64,000 nt of DNA from Parenemella sanctibonifatiensis (GTDB taxonomy: Bacteria; Actinomycetota; Actinomycetes; Propionibacteriales; Propionibacteriaceae), in the NCBI RefSeq assembly GCF_002250565.1, contig NZ_NMVJ01000001.1, positions 868,001-932,000 on the forward strand, in the 5' to 3' direction. Numbering within the stretch: the stretch's first letter is position 1; each line of letters begins with the position of its first letter. Position numbers and translations under genes: made by a program. A model generated the notes under the pieces. That model saw nothing but the letters and a program-made list of their open reading frames with translations, did no database searches and was not told the DNA's origin. Positions 39,026-46,818 of this stretch are shown piece after piece.

Positions 39026-39386
39026 CGGGTCCTCCTGGCGTCGCGCGCGGGCTGTGGGCCAACCCTGCCAGCCACTCTAGACGGTGGCAGCGACAGTTCG
39101 GGGGCATGTCGGCACCACCGCCGCCCTCATCGGCGGCCGTCGCGTCGAGGTGGCGGGGGAAGTAGCCGTCAGTCCCGGTGGTCACGCCGGGCAACACCAG
39201 CCAGTTCCAGCCGGCAGGCAGCGAGTCGCGGCCCGCCTCGGGATGCCCGGCAATCAACAGGCCGCGTACCGACCGACCGGTCAGCGCCGGCAACTGCTCG
39301 GCGAGCGCGTACGCCAGGGCCCGGTTGCGGCGGGCGTGACCCAGTCCAACTGAGTCGTGCGAGTAGAGCGCAATGGTGATGTCCAC
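39015..39386 (-). pseudogene. Truncated glycosyltransferase (N-terminal fragment)
   Basis: From GTG 39386 (with GAGGAGG upstream) the product starts VDITIALYSHDSVGLGHARR and NRALAYALAEQLPALTGRSV, matching the first Rossmann strand and GLGHxRR loop of COG4671-type (MurG-like) glycosyltransferases of about 380-400 residues. After about 80 residues (near PGVTTGTDGYFPRHL) similarity stops and the frame runs into unrelated low-complexity sequence, ending inside the ybaB start. About 300 residues are missing. A full promoter region with PHO-box-like repeats remains upstream, so the loss is probably recent. Confidence 0.65.
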
Positions 39387-39420
39387 CCGGGGACCTCCTC
39401 TTCGGCGTTGAGAGGAGATT

Positions 39421-39464
39421 TCCGGATGAACGTGAGGTGAACGTGAGCGCTGCGTGAAGGCTTC
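39421..39464 (-). promoter_or_regulatory. PHO-box-like 11-bp repeats
   Basis: On the minus strand the units GAAGCCTTCAC, GCAGCGCTCAC, GTTCACCTCAC and GTTCATCCGGA follow each other at 11-bp steps; the last two fit the PhoP direct-repeat consensus well. They lie 35-80 bp before the truncated glycosyltransferase. A nearly identical pair is at 63434. Confidence 0.5.
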
Positions 39465-39540
39465 TTCACATTGCTGCCAGCGCGTGGTTCTGAGCGTCAC
39501 GCGGTCATGAATTCCGGCGTGTCCCGTTGGTGGTGAGGCA

Positions 39541-41859
39541 CTACTCCTCGCCAATCAGTTCGGCTCCCAGGCTCTGCCGGAGCAGTTCTGCCGAATCCTC
39601 CGACTCCTGCAGGGTTGGGTCGCTGCGGTCGGGCAGATCCTCGTCCTCGGGCTCCCGTTCGGCAGGGCTGGAACCACTGCGGACCGGGCGGATCTCGGCG
39701 CGAGCGCGTTCCATCGCCGCGCGGGCGGCGCTGGGGCGAGGCGGGGTCGGACCACCCGGCCCTGCCTTTGGTGGTGCGGCGGCAGGTGGTGGTGCGGCGG
39801 GTGTCGGCGAGGTCGGTGTCGGGGCGGCGGCAGCCGGCGCAGACTGGTAGCGGTCAGTCGACGGGGCGTCCTCCTCCGGCGGATATTCCTCCGGCGGAGG
39901 CCCATCAAAAGGGGGCGGACCATCCTCTGGCGGCGGCCCGTCCTGCCGGGGGGCGTCCTGCGCAGGTGCTGCCAGCTCGGGCGCGTCCTGAGTGGGCGCC
40001 GCTTGAGCTGGCGTCGCTTGCTGGCGCTGCGGAGCGGCCGGTGCGGCGGCGGCCTGGCCACCACCCCACGGGTCGGGGTTGCTCTGCCGCGGTTCAGCCC
40101 TCGGACGACTGGCGCCGCCACCACTCTCGTCAACGACCACCTCGACCCGCAGGTCGGCACCGAGCAGGTCGAGGATGGCGCTGCGCAAGGCCTCGATGCT
40201 GCCGCCCTTGGAGAAGGATTCCCGGGCGCCCGGCGAGGACGCCCCCAACATCAGCGCACCGTCGTTGACGTCCATCACATGCAGGTGCTGCTGCAGCAGC
40301 ACCCAGGCGAATCGCTTGCGCTGACGCACCAACTCCAACACCTGTGGCCACTGCTCCCGCAACTGCCCGGCGCTGATCCCAGCGGCCTGTGTCGTCGGGT
40401 GGGCAGCACCGTCGGGCGCCGGGGTCTGCTGGCGCTGCGGCTCAGGCTGGCGCTGCGGCTCAGGCTGGCGCTGCGGCTCAGGCTGGCGGCGGGCCTCAGG
40501 CTGACGCTGCGGCTCGCCCTGGCGCTGGCTTTCGGATCGCTCGGGCTGCTGTGTCGGCTCGGGCCACGAGGGCTCCGCTGCCGTCGGTGCCGCAGGCGTC
40601 GGGGACACCGGGGCCACAGCTGGGGCGGCACTCGGCGCGGCCTCGCCGCCGGCCATCCCGATCCGGCGTTCCAGCCGATCCAGCCGGGCGTGGGTGCCTC
40701 GGTCGTCGGTGTCGGCGCCGGGCAGCAGCACCCGGGAACACATGAGTTCCAGGTGCAGCCGGGGCGCAGTGGTGCCGCGCATGTTGGTCAGGCCCTCGGC
40801 GATCACCTCGGCGGCTCTGGTCAGTTCACCGGCCCCCATCACGGCGGCCTGATTCGCGAGCCGTTCCCCCTGTTCGGGGCTCACCTCGCCGATCAGCTCA
40901 TTGCTGATCGCATCCGGCACGGCCGCGACGATGACCAGGTCCCGGAGCCGGTGCAGCAGGTCTTCGGCAAACCGCCGCGGATCCTGGCCGACTTCCATCA
41001 CCTTGTCGATCGTCGAAAAGACCTGCTTGGCGTCGCCGGCAGCGAAACCGTCCACGACCGCATCCAGCAGCGCCTCGGGGGTGTGACCGAGCAGGGCCGC
41101 GGCTTCGGCGTACTCCACGCCATCACTTCCGGCGGCGCCGAGCAACTGGTCCAGCACCGACAACGAGTCACGCACCGAACCACCGCCGGCGCGCACCACC
41201 AGCGGCAGCACCGCCGGGTCGACGACGACATTCTCCGCATCGCAGATCTCGGCCAGATAGGTGGTCAGCAGCTTGGGCGGCACCAGCCGGAAGGGATAGT
41301 GGTGCGTACGCGAGCGGATGGTGCCGATGACCCGTTCCGGCTCGGTGGTGGCGAAGATGAACTTCACGTGCGGCGGCGGCTCCTCGACCAGCTTGAGCAG
41401 CGCGTTGAAGCCGCCCGAGGTCACCATGTGGGCCTCGTCGACGATGTAGACCTTGTAACGCGAACTCACCGGCGCATAGAACGCCTTCTCGCGCAGATCA
41501 CGGGCGTCATCAACGCCGCCGTGGCTGGCCGCGTCAATCTCGATCACGTCGATGCTGCCAGGACCGCCGCGGGCCAGATCTCGGCAGGAGTCGCAACGAC
41601 CGCACGGATCCGGGGTCGGCCCCTGCTCACAGTTGAGGCTGCGGGCCAGGATCCGCGCCGAGGTGGTCTTGCCACAGCCACGCGGGCCCGAGAAGAGGTA
41701 CGCGTGGTTGACCCGGTTGTTGTTCAGGGCCCGCCGCAGCGGTTCGGTGACATGGTCCTGGCCGATCACCTCGGCGAAAGTGTCAGGGCGATAACGCCGA
41801 TACAGGGCCAGCGGCGCCGCCGACTCCACCGCCGCGCCGGTCACGTCATCCTCGTCCAC
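39541..41859 (-). CDS. dnaX: DNA polymerase III subunit gamma/tau
   Basis: A 772-residue clamp-loader ATPase. PLALYRRYRPDTFAEVIGQD opens the AAA+ module; Walker A is GPRGCGKTTSA; the zinc-binding Cys cluster is CGRCDSCRDL; Walker B is YIVDEAHM; the sensor-1 region is FATTEPERVIGTIRSR. From about residue 395 a long Pro/Gln/Arg/Glu-rich linker contains six-residue RQPEPQ-type repeats, then the tau-like domain III-V region and a Pro-rich end. I use GTG 41859, which has TAGGGT 7 nt upstream (leaderless); GTG 41889 in the same frame is the alternative. Confidence 0.94.
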   Translation of the reverse strand: MDEDDVTGAAVESAAPLALYRRYRPDTFAEVIGQDHVTEPLRRALNNNRVNHAYLFSGPRGCGKTTSARILARSLNCEQGPTPDPCGRCDSCRDLARGGPGSIDVIEIDAASHGGVDDARDLREKAFYAPVSSRYKVYIVDEAHMVTSGGFNALLKLVEEPPPHVKFIFATTEPERVIGTIRSRTHHYPFRLVPPKLLTTYLAEICDAENVVVDPAVLPLVVRAGGGSVRDSLSVLDQLLGAAGSDGVEYAEAAALLGHTPEALLDAVVDGFAAGDAKQVFSTIDKVMEVGQDPRRFAEDLLHRLRDLVIVAAVPDAISNELIGEVSPEQGERLANQAAVMGAGELTRAAEVIAEGLTNMRGTTAPRLHLELMCSRVLLPGADTDDRGTHARLDRLERRIGMAGGEAAPSAAPAVAPVSPTPAAPTAAEPSWPEPTQQPERSESQRQGEPQRQPEARRQPEPQRQPEPQRQPEPQRQQTPAPDGAAHPTTQAAGISAGQLREQWPQVLELVRQRKRFAWVLLQQHLHVMDVNDGALMLGASSPGARESFSKGGSIEALRSAILDLLGADLRVEVVVDESGGGASRPRAEPRQSNPDPWGGGQAAAAPAAPQRQQATPAQAAPTQDAPELAAPAQDAPRQDGPPPEDGPPPFDGPPPEEYPPEEDAPSTDRYQSAPAAAAPTPTSPTPAAPPPAAAPPKAGPGGPTPPRPSAARAAMERARAEIRPVRSGSSPAEREPEDEDLPDRSDPTLQESEDSAELLRQSLGAELIGEE
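40429..40518 (-). repeat. 18-bp tandem repeat inside dnaX
   Basis: The plus-strand unit CTGGCGCTGCGGCTCAGG occurs three times exactly (40429, 40447, 40465) and twice with changes (40483, 40501), encoding the (R)QPEPQ-type linker of the gamma/tau protein. Such tracts change copy number easily. Confidence 0.85.
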
Positions 41860-41866
41860 GGGCCCC

Positions 41867-41872
41867 ACCCTA
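41867..41872 (-). promoter_or_regulatory. -10 box (TAGGGT) for leaderless dnaX
   Basis: TAGGGT on the minus strand ends 7 nt before GTG 41859 and decides the dnaX start chosen here. Confidence 0.4.
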
Positions 41873-41907
41873 TGCGAGCGGTCTGACACTCGTCACGGCC
41901 AGCGAAC

Positions 41908-41913
41908 TATCAT
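41908..41913 (+). promoter_or_regulatory. -10 box (TATCAT) for a leaderless transcript
   Basis: TATCAT ends 6 nt before the ATG at 41920 of the GNAT gene; the divergent dnaX promoter lies only about 40 bp away. Confidence 0.55.
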
Positions 41914-41919
41914 CCCGCC

Positions 41920-42234
41920 ATGGATCAGCTTCGCTTCATCGACCGTCCCGAGGAGAACCGCTGGGTCGCCCTGTCAGGTGACACCGTGGTGGGTTGGCTG
42001 ACGTACGAGAGGTCCGGGGACCACCTGGTGCTCCCGAGCACCGTCACCGACCCCGAGCATCGCGGGCAGGGCATCGCCTCGAAGCTGGTCAGCCACGCCG
42101 TCGAGGATCTCCGTGCCCGGCAGCGGGCCGGCGAGCAGGTCAGCGTCGTCCCCGAATGTCCCTTCGTCGCGCAATGGTTCGCCGACCATCCCGATCAGGC
42201 CGACCTGCTGGCCGCCGGTCAGCCGGAGACATGA
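41920..42234 (+). CDS. GNAT-family N-acetyltransferase (YjdJ type)
   Basis: A 104-residue short GNAT-fold protein of the YjdJ/Gtn10 type (COG2388). The acetyl-CoA-binding segment VTDPEHRGQGIASKLVSHAV contains the R/Q-x-x-G-x-G/A loop, and the C-terminal PECPFVAQWFADHPD is characteristic of this subfamily. Substrate unknown. Its stop overlaps the next start by 4 bp (ATGA), so it is coupled to the S4-domain gene. Confidence 0.88.
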   Translation: MDQLRFIDRPEENRWVALSGDTVVGWLTYERSGDHLVLPSTVTDPEHRGQGIASKLVSHAVEDLRARQRAGEQVSVVPECPFVAQWFADHPDQADLLAAGQPET

Positions 42235-42584
42235 CCCGCATCGACGTGTGGCTGTGGTCGGTGCGGATCTTCAAGACCCGCTCGATCGCGACCAATGCGG
42301 TCAAGGGCGGCCACGTACGCCTCAATGATGACCCGGTCAAGCCTGCCCAGCGGGTCACGCCGGGCGATCGGATCAGTGTGAAGGAACCGGGCTGGGTGAG
42401 GGAGTTCGAGGTGACCCAGCTCATCAACAAGCGGGTCGGCGCGGCCATCGCGCAGGGTTGTTATCTCGATCATTCGCCGCCGCGGCCGGCGTACCTGTCG
42501 ATGGCGTCGGGACGGCGAGAGGCGGGCGCTGGGCGACCCACCAAGAAGGATCGGCGGGCCATCGACCGGCTGCAGGGCCGCTGA
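42231..42584 (+). CDS. S4-domain RNA-binding protein (HslR-like)
   Basis: A 117-residue protein. The S4 fold spans residues 1-65 (TRIDVWLWSVRIFKTRSIAT, NAVKGGHVRLNDDPVKPAQR, VTPGDRISVK), and the basic C-terminus GRPTKKDRRAIDRLQGR is as in HslR/Hsp15, which binds the 50S subunit carrying a stalled nascent chain. It overlaps the GNAT gene by 4 bp. The SRP RNA gene follows in the opposite direction. Confidence 0.9.
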   Translation: MTRIDVWLWSVRIFKTRSIATNAVKGGHVRLNDDPVKPAQRVTPGDRISVKEPGWVREFEVTQLINKRVGAAIAQGCYLDHSPPRPAYLSMASGRREAGAGRPTKKDRRAIDRLQGR

Positions 42585-42613
42585 GGCGATCGGCTCACCG
42601 GGCCCGGACACAG

Positions 42614-42707
42614 AAGGGTCCCCCGTGCACCCGATAGAGCTCACTTACCCTTGCTGCCTTCCGGCCCTGGGGGAGTTGGGCGAGATACCGCCGCACGAGG
42701 GACTCGG
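42614..42707 (-). ncRNA. ffs: Signal recognition particle RNA (4.5S)
   Basis: The minus strand contains the SRP domain IV core GGGCCGGAAGGCAGCAAGGG, followed by a complementary arm; the outer ends AGTCCCTCGTGC and GCACGGGGGACC pair to close a hairpin of about 94 nt. It binds Ffh and targets membrane proteins. Ends are set by base pairing and may be off by a few nucleotides. Confidence 0.93.
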
Positions 42708-42747
42708 GACAGCATAGCTTACTGCTCGCCGCGACCCCAGCCATCAC

Positions 42748-42767
42748 ATATCGACTATTGCTGATAT
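42748..42767. promoter_or_regulatory. Candidate ArsR-type operator
   Basis: ATATC and GATAT arms separated by 10 bp lie 25 bp before the ArsR-family start, over the expected -35 region; autorepression is typical for such regulators. Confidence 0.4.
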
Positions 42768-42778
42768 CACGGCAGCAT

Positions 42779-42784
42779 GATACT
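42779..42784 (+). promoter_or_regulatory. -10 box (GATACT) for a leaderless transcript
   Basis: GATACT ends 8 nt before the ATG at 42793. Confidence 0.4.
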
Positions 42785-42792
42785 AAGGGTCC

Positions 42793-43236
42793 ATGGACGC
42801 TTTCACCCTGCTCGCCGAGCCGGTCCGCCGACGCATAGTCGAGCTGCTCGCGGACGAAGCGCGGGCGGCCGGAGAGGTGGGCGCCCTCGTCCAGGGTGAG
42901 TTCGGCATCAGCCAGCCAGCCGTGTCCAACCAGCTCCGGGTGCTGCGCGAGGCGGGCGCGGTCGAGGTCGAGGCTCGCGGCTCTCGGCGGATCTATCGAC
43001 TCCGCGCCGGCGCGCTCGACGAACTCCACGAGTGGACGGAGCGGTACGCCCGCTTCTGGCCCCAGCGCCTCGACGCACTCGAGACCGAACTCGCCCGAGG
43101 TCGGCGGCGTCCCGCCCAGGCCCCGGGCACCCCCGAACCTCCCGACTCCGCTGATCACCATGACCGCCACCACCCCACCGTTGAGGAGAACGACCATGGA
43201 CCAGAGCATCATCCGGGCGCTGACCGGATCGCGTGA
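42793..43236 (+). CDS. ArsR-family transcriptional regulator
   Basis: A 147-residue winged-helix repressor of the SdpR/ArsR type. MDAFTLLAEPVRRRIVELLA is helix 1-2, the recognition region is FGISQPAVSNQLRVLREAGA, and the wing is EVEARGSRRIYRLRAG. No metal-binding Cys motif is present, so it is likely not metal-sensing. The C-terminal 40 residues are low-complexity and overlap the start of the SRPBCC gene (43196), a common pairing in which the regulator controls an AHSA1-domain protein. Confidence 0.9.
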   Translation: MDAFTLLAEPVRRRIVELLADEARAAGEVGALVQGEFGISQPAVSNQLRVLREAGAVEVEARGSRRIYRLRAGALDELHEWTERYARFWPQRLDALETELARGRRRPAQAPGTPEPPDSADHHDRHHPTVEENDHGPEHHPGADRIA

Positions 43237-44122
43237 CCACCCCGTCCTCGGCCTCGTCCGCGTCTATCGGGCCGAGGCGGCCGACCTGCGCGACGCGTGC
43301 ACGGACACCGCCCGGCTGGCGCGCTGGTTCGGCACCGTGACCGGAGACCCGGCCAAGGTCGGTGACACCTTCGAGGCCACCCTCTCGGACGACCCGAACG
43401 ATCGCGCGACCGGACGCGTGCTGAGATGCGCCGACGACGAGGTCGCCGTCACCTGGTCGTGGCAGGGCGAGCCCACAAGCCAGATCTCAGCACGGTTCCG
43501 GCCGGTCGAGGACGGCCACACCGAGCTCACCCTGCGCCACGAGCTGGAGGAGCCAGCTCACGCCGCGGGCTACGGCGGCGGCTGGGAGCAGACCCTCCAA
43601 GCGCTGGCCCGGGCCCTCGGCGTCGCCGACCCGGATGCCCCGGCCGACGATGTCATCGAGTCCACCGCCGCCGCGACCTGGCGGACGATCACGCGCGCCC
43701 CACTCGAGCTCGAACACCCCCTCGACGCCGACGCTCAGCGGGTGTGGGCCGCGCTGGCCACCGAGGAGGGACTGCGGACCTGGTGGTGGGTGCACTGGGA
43801 CGACGTGACGATCGACGCCGACGTACGCCCCGGAGGCAGCTACCGGATCGCGGCACCGGGGGTGGGCATCGTGCTCGACGGTCGATATCTCGGCGTCGTG
43901 CCCCCGGATGACCGCCAGGCCGGCCGGCTGTCGATGACGTGGCGCTGGAGCGACGCCGACGGGACCAGCGTGGACGAGGCCGTCGAAATTGGGGTCCTCC
44001 CCGAGTCGGCCGGCACCCTGCTGACGGTGCGCCACAGCGGCCCGTGGTCGGACGACGCCCCCGCCGAGGATTACCGCCAGGGCTGGAGCTTCGTGCTCCA
44101 AGGGCTCACCGCGGCAGTCTGA
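43196..44122 (+). CDS. Tandem SRPBCC (AHSA1-like) domain protein
   Basis: A 308-residue protein with two START-like AHSA1 domains. Domain 1 (residues 15-150) has VYRAEAADLRDACTDTARLARWFG; domain 2 (165-305) has LEHPLDADAQRVWAALATEE and LLTVRHSGPWSD. Proteins of this kind bind hydrophobic ligands; those next to ArsR regulators are often called activator-of-Hsp90-like, with unknown ligand. GAGGAG lies seven bases before the ATG, within the 3' end of the regulator gene, so the two genes are co-transcribed. Confidence 0.88.
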   Translation: MDQSIIRALTGSRDHPVLGLVRVYRAEAADLRDACTDTARLARWFGTVTGDPAKVGDTFEATLSDDPNDRATGRVLRCADDEVAVTWSWQGEPTSQISARFRPVEDGHTELTLRHELEEPAHAAGYGGGWEQTLQALARALGVADPDAPADDVIESTAAATWRTITRAPLELEHPLDADAQRVWAALATEEGLRTWWWVHWDDVTIDADVRPGGSYRIAAPGVGIVLDGRYLGVVPPDDRQAGRLSMTWRWSDADGTSVDEAVEIGVLPESAGTLLTVRHSGPWSDDAPAEDYRQGWSFVLQGLTAAV

Positions 44123-44200
44123 ATCGGGCCCTCGGGTCGGCAGCGGCGATCGAATCTCCGTGCAACCGGGCTGGGTGCGGAGTACGGCAAGATTGGCGGC

Positions 44201-45208
44201 ATGGAACCGTATCTGGCTGCCGATGACCGTTACGACTCGATGCCCTACCGCCGGGTGGGGCGGTCCGGGCTGAAGCTGCCGGCGGTCGCGCTGGGCCTGT
44301 GGCACAACTTCGGCGACGACAAGCCACTCGCCGGCCAGCGCGCCATTCTTCGGCGGGCCTTCGACCTAGGGGTCACGCACTTCGACCTGGCCAACAACTA
44401 CGGCCCGCCCGCGGGCGCTGCCGAAACCAACTTCGGACGCGTGTACGCCGAGGACTTCCGGCCCTACCGCGACGAGCTGGTGATCTCGACCAAGGCCGGC
44501 TATCACATGTGGCCCGGGCCCTATGGCGACTGGGGTTCCCGCAAATATCTGGTGTCCTCACTCGACCAGTCGCTGCGCCGGACGGGCCTGGATTACGTCG
44601 ACATCTTCTATCACCACCGCCCCGACCCCGAGACGCCGATCGAGGAGACCATCGGCGCCCTGGACCAGCTGGTCCGCAGCGGCAAGACCCTGTACGCCGG
44701 CATCTCCAGCTACAGCCCGGAGCAGACCCGACAGGCGTACGCGGCCGCCGAAGCGGTGGGGCTGCGGCTGCTGATCCATCAGCCCTCCTATTCGATGCTG
44801 AACCGGTGGGTCGAGGAGGGCGATCCGAACCTGTTGGACACCTGCGGCGACCTCGGGATGGGCGTCATCGCCTTCTCGCCGTTGGCTCAGGGCCTGCTCA
44901 CCGACCGATATCTGGATGGAGTCCCCGAGGATTCCCGGGCGGCGGCGGGCAAGTCCCTCAACCCGGACCGGATCACCGAGGAGACCCTCGCCAAGGTCCG
45001 AGCGCTGCAGACGGTCGCGGATGCCCGCGACCAGTCGCTGGCCCAGCTGGCGCTGGCCTGGATCCTGCGCGACCGAGGGACCGCGACGGTCACCAGCGTC
45101 CTGATCGGCGCCTCGAGCGTGGCCCAGTTGGAGGCCAACGTCGGCGCGGTGGCCAACCTCGACTTCACCGCCGAGGAGCTGGACCGGATCGGGCAGATCC
45201 TGACCTGA
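44201..45208 (+). CDS. Aldo/keto reductase (YghZ/AKR14-like)
   Basis: A 335-residue NADPH-dependent reductase. The catalytic tetrad is visible: Asp in HFDLANNYGPPAG, Tyr in the same loop (NNYG), Lys in VISTKAGYHMWPGPYGDWGS and His in DIFYHHRPDPETP. The insert GYHMWPGPYGDWGSRKY is typical of YghZ/YajO-like enzymes that reduce L-glyceraldehyde-3-phosphate and methylglyoxal. The C-terminus has VTSVLIGASSVAQLEANV, the cofactor site. A CAAGAT box 7 nt before the ATG may support leaderless translation. Confidence 0.92.
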   Translation: MEPYLAADDRYDSMPYRRVGRSGLKLPAVALGLWHNFGDDKPLAGQRAILRRAFDLGVTHFDLANNYGPPAGAAETNFGRVYAEDFRPYRDELVISTKAGYHMWPGPYGDWGSRKYLVSSLDQSLRRTGLDYVDIFYHHRPDPETPIEETIGALDQLVRSGKTLYAGISSYSPEQTRQAYAAAEAVGLRLLIHQPSYSMLNRWVEEGDPNLLDTCGDLGMGVIAFSPLAQGLLTDRYLDGVPEDSRAAAGKSLNPDRITEETLAKVRALQTVADARDQSLAQLALAWILRDRGTATVTSVLIGASSVAQLEANVGAVANLDFTAEELDRIGQILT

Positions 45209-45279
45209 GCGGCGTACGCAGGCGCCCGTCCACGCCGCCGCATTGGCCTCCGGCGCTCGCTGCGGCTATCCTGTGCGGC

Positions 45280-45364
45280 GGAGGATTCGCCTAGAGGCCT
45301 ATGGCGCTCGCTTGGAAAGCGGGTTGGGTTCACGCCCTCACGAGTTCGAATCTCGTATCCTCCG
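45280..45364 (+). tRNA. tRNA-Ser(GGA)
   Basis: The 7-bp acceptor stem GGAGGAT/ATCCTCC, a long variable arm, the GTTCGAATC T-loop and an anticodon loop CTTGGAAAG (GGA) identify a class II serine tRNA reading UCC/UCU. The discriminator base is G. CCA is not encoded. Confidence 0.95.
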
Positions 45365-45370
45365 CCGACA

Positions 45371-45406
45371 GCGGCCCCGCACCCGAACGGGTGCGGGGCC
45401 GCTTCT
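45371..45406 (+). terminator. Intrinsic terminator of tRNA-Ser(GGA)
   Basis: GCGGCCCCGCACCC, loop GAAC, GGGTGCGGGGCCGC: a 14-bp stem starting 7 bp after the tRNA, followed by TTCTGTGT. The next 260 bp (45409-45672) show no gene I can support. Confidence 0.85.
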
Positions 45407-45672
45407 GTGTGTGGGCCACCGACTGGACTCGGGCGCCGAAAATACGTTGCGACCGGCTGATGACCTGACCTACCGTCCCTGGCATGTCAATTGACTCCGC
45501 GGCCAGCTTCAGCGGCCGCCGCGACCGCGCCGCCTGAGACGCGCTCTTTCCGGGTCCACGTCGACCCGTCGACCACCCGCGCGCCGCCGCCGTGCCCACG
45601 CACCTCGGCGGGACATCCGCGTACGCACGCGCCGCAAGGGGTGCTCCGGAACCACAGCCACGGAGCGCAGTC

Positions 45673-45894
45673 ATGCCCCAGCAACCTTCCCGCACGTCCC
45701 GGAGAGTCTCGTCGCGTCGCGCGGCCCCTGGCGGACCCCACGAACCCGGCCAGAACTTCCTCCACCACCGCCGAAACCTGACGGCCGTGGAACTGGACGG
45801 CAACCGAGCGGCTCGCCTGCGCGAGCAGGTCCCGGGCGCCCGGATCGTCCACGGCGATGCGATGAGCCTGTGGGTTGCTCTTCCCCTGCGGTGA
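45673..45894 (+). pseudogene. Remnant of an Erm/KsgA-type rRNA adenine N6-methyltransferase
   Basis: The ORF product contains GPHEPGQNFLHHRRNLTAVE then LDGNRAARLREQVPGARIVH and GDAM. Erm 23S rRNA methyltransferases start with a GQNFL motif, then about 35-40 residues with the SAM-binding EIGxGxG motif, and then LTAVELDxxxAxxL..ARVVHGD. Here the two ends are joined directly, so the SAM motif is deleted, and the frame ends 15 residues later where some 180 are expected. It must be inactive. It sits between two GCCCCGCACC hairpins in an otherwise empty region. Confidence 0.7.
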
Positions 45895-45924
45895 TGCCAT
45901 CAAGCCCCTCGGCAGCGGACAGCA

Positions 45925-45951
45925 GCCCCGCACCCGATGGAGGTGCGGGGC
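45925..45951 (-). terminator. Hairpin downstream of dps
   Basis: GCCCCGCACC, 7-nt loop, GGTGCGGGGC lies 49 bp past the dps stop on the minus strand. Its stem is the same as the core of the tRNA-Ser terminator at 45371. Confidence 0.6.
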
Positions 45952-45999
45952 CGTTGCGCTCAGTCAGGCGCGTGCCGCCTCAGTGGCGGGGGTCGCCGG

Positions 46000-46605
46000 T
46001 CAGTCGAGGGCCTTGTCGACTTCCAAGCCCTGCTGGGCGGCCTGCTTCGCCGAGTCCGCGCCGGCACTGGCGAGGTTGCCGTCGTTGTCGATCAGGTGCG
46101 AGCGCACGAACCACTGCGACTTCTCGAGCTCCTTGATCTGGCCGATGAGGATGTCTTCGACCACCGCGTCAACCTTGCCTGCCTCATTCATCACGTCCCG
46201 GTGGTCGCTGATGACACCGTCGAAGACCAGGTCGAGCGCCGCGAGGTGTTCGGCGGCCTGGGCACGCCCGATCGGGTAGTCCTCCCAGGTGCGCGTGGCA
46301 ACCAGGTCACCGGGCGTACCGATGGGCTCCACGCCCATGGTGGCCATCCGCTCGGCGATCTCATCGGCCATGGCGCGGGCCTGCTCGACCATCGGATCCA
46401 GCATCTCGTGGACGGAGATGAACTTGGGGCCCACCACATTCCAGTGAATGTGCTTGAGGGTCAGTTGCAGGTCATTGAGCGCATGCAGACGGCTCTGCAG
46501 CTTGCTGGCAAGGGCCTGCGCCTCCGCCACAGGGAGTCCGGGAACGCTGTATGAAGCATTGTTCTGGTCAGCCACGATGATCCTCACATTCTGCTCGATC
46601 GTCAT
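46000..46605 (-). CDS. dps: Dps-family DNA-binding ferritin-like protein
   Basis: A 201-residue Dps, which forms 12-mer shells that oxidise and store iron and protect DNA. The ferroxidase region is LTLKHIHWNVVGPKFISVHE with the following MLDPMV; the second helix holds MADEIAERMATMGVEPIGTP. The N-terminal 20 residues (NVRIIVADQNNASYSVPGLP) and a C-terminal Ala/Gln tail may bind DNA. GGCGGAAG precedes the ATG. A striking inverted repeat and a TTGACA element lie just upstream. Confidence 0.93.
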   Translation of the reverse strand: MTIEQNVRIIVADQNNASYSVPGLPVAEAQALASKLQSRLHALNDLQLTLKHIHWNVVGPKFISVHEMLDPMVEQARAMADEIAERMATMGVEPIGTPGDLVATRTWEDYPIGRAQAAEHLAALDLVFDGVISDHRDVMNEAGKVDAVVEDILIGQIKELEKSQWFVRSHLIDNDGNLASAGADSAKQAAQQGLEVDKALD

Positions 46606-46633
46606 CTTCCGCCCCTGCGTCGGGGTCTTACTT

Positions 46634-46672
46634 TGTCAACGCCGAATTCCGATGAAACATTCCGATTCGGCG
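46634..46672 (-). promoter_or_regulatory. dps promoter region with 8-bp inverted repeat
   Basis: CGCCGAAT (46640-46647) and ATTCGGCG (46665-46672) are perfect inverted arms 17 bp apart. A minus-strand TTGACA (46634-46639) adjoins the proximal arm, so a bound regulator would cover or flank the -35 box, 30-70 bp before the dps start. The regulator is unknown. Confidence 0.55.
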
Positions 46673-46818
46673 GTGATCCGGGTCACATCTGTCAGCCGTC
46701 TTGCCAGTGCGCGATTCAGAAGGCCGCGCCAGGGTCAACCGGACAGGCAGACAAGCGGCCGGGGCCCGAACATCACCGTCCTGGCCCCGCAGTCCCACTC
46801 AGTCGATGGGCGACCCGC

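Noticed and set aside
45330-45803. Minus-strand ORF of 157 codons over the erm remnant and tRNA terminator
   Set aside because: It runs through a tRNA terminator hairpin, has no domain and is opposite the Erm-like segment, so it is a chance frame.
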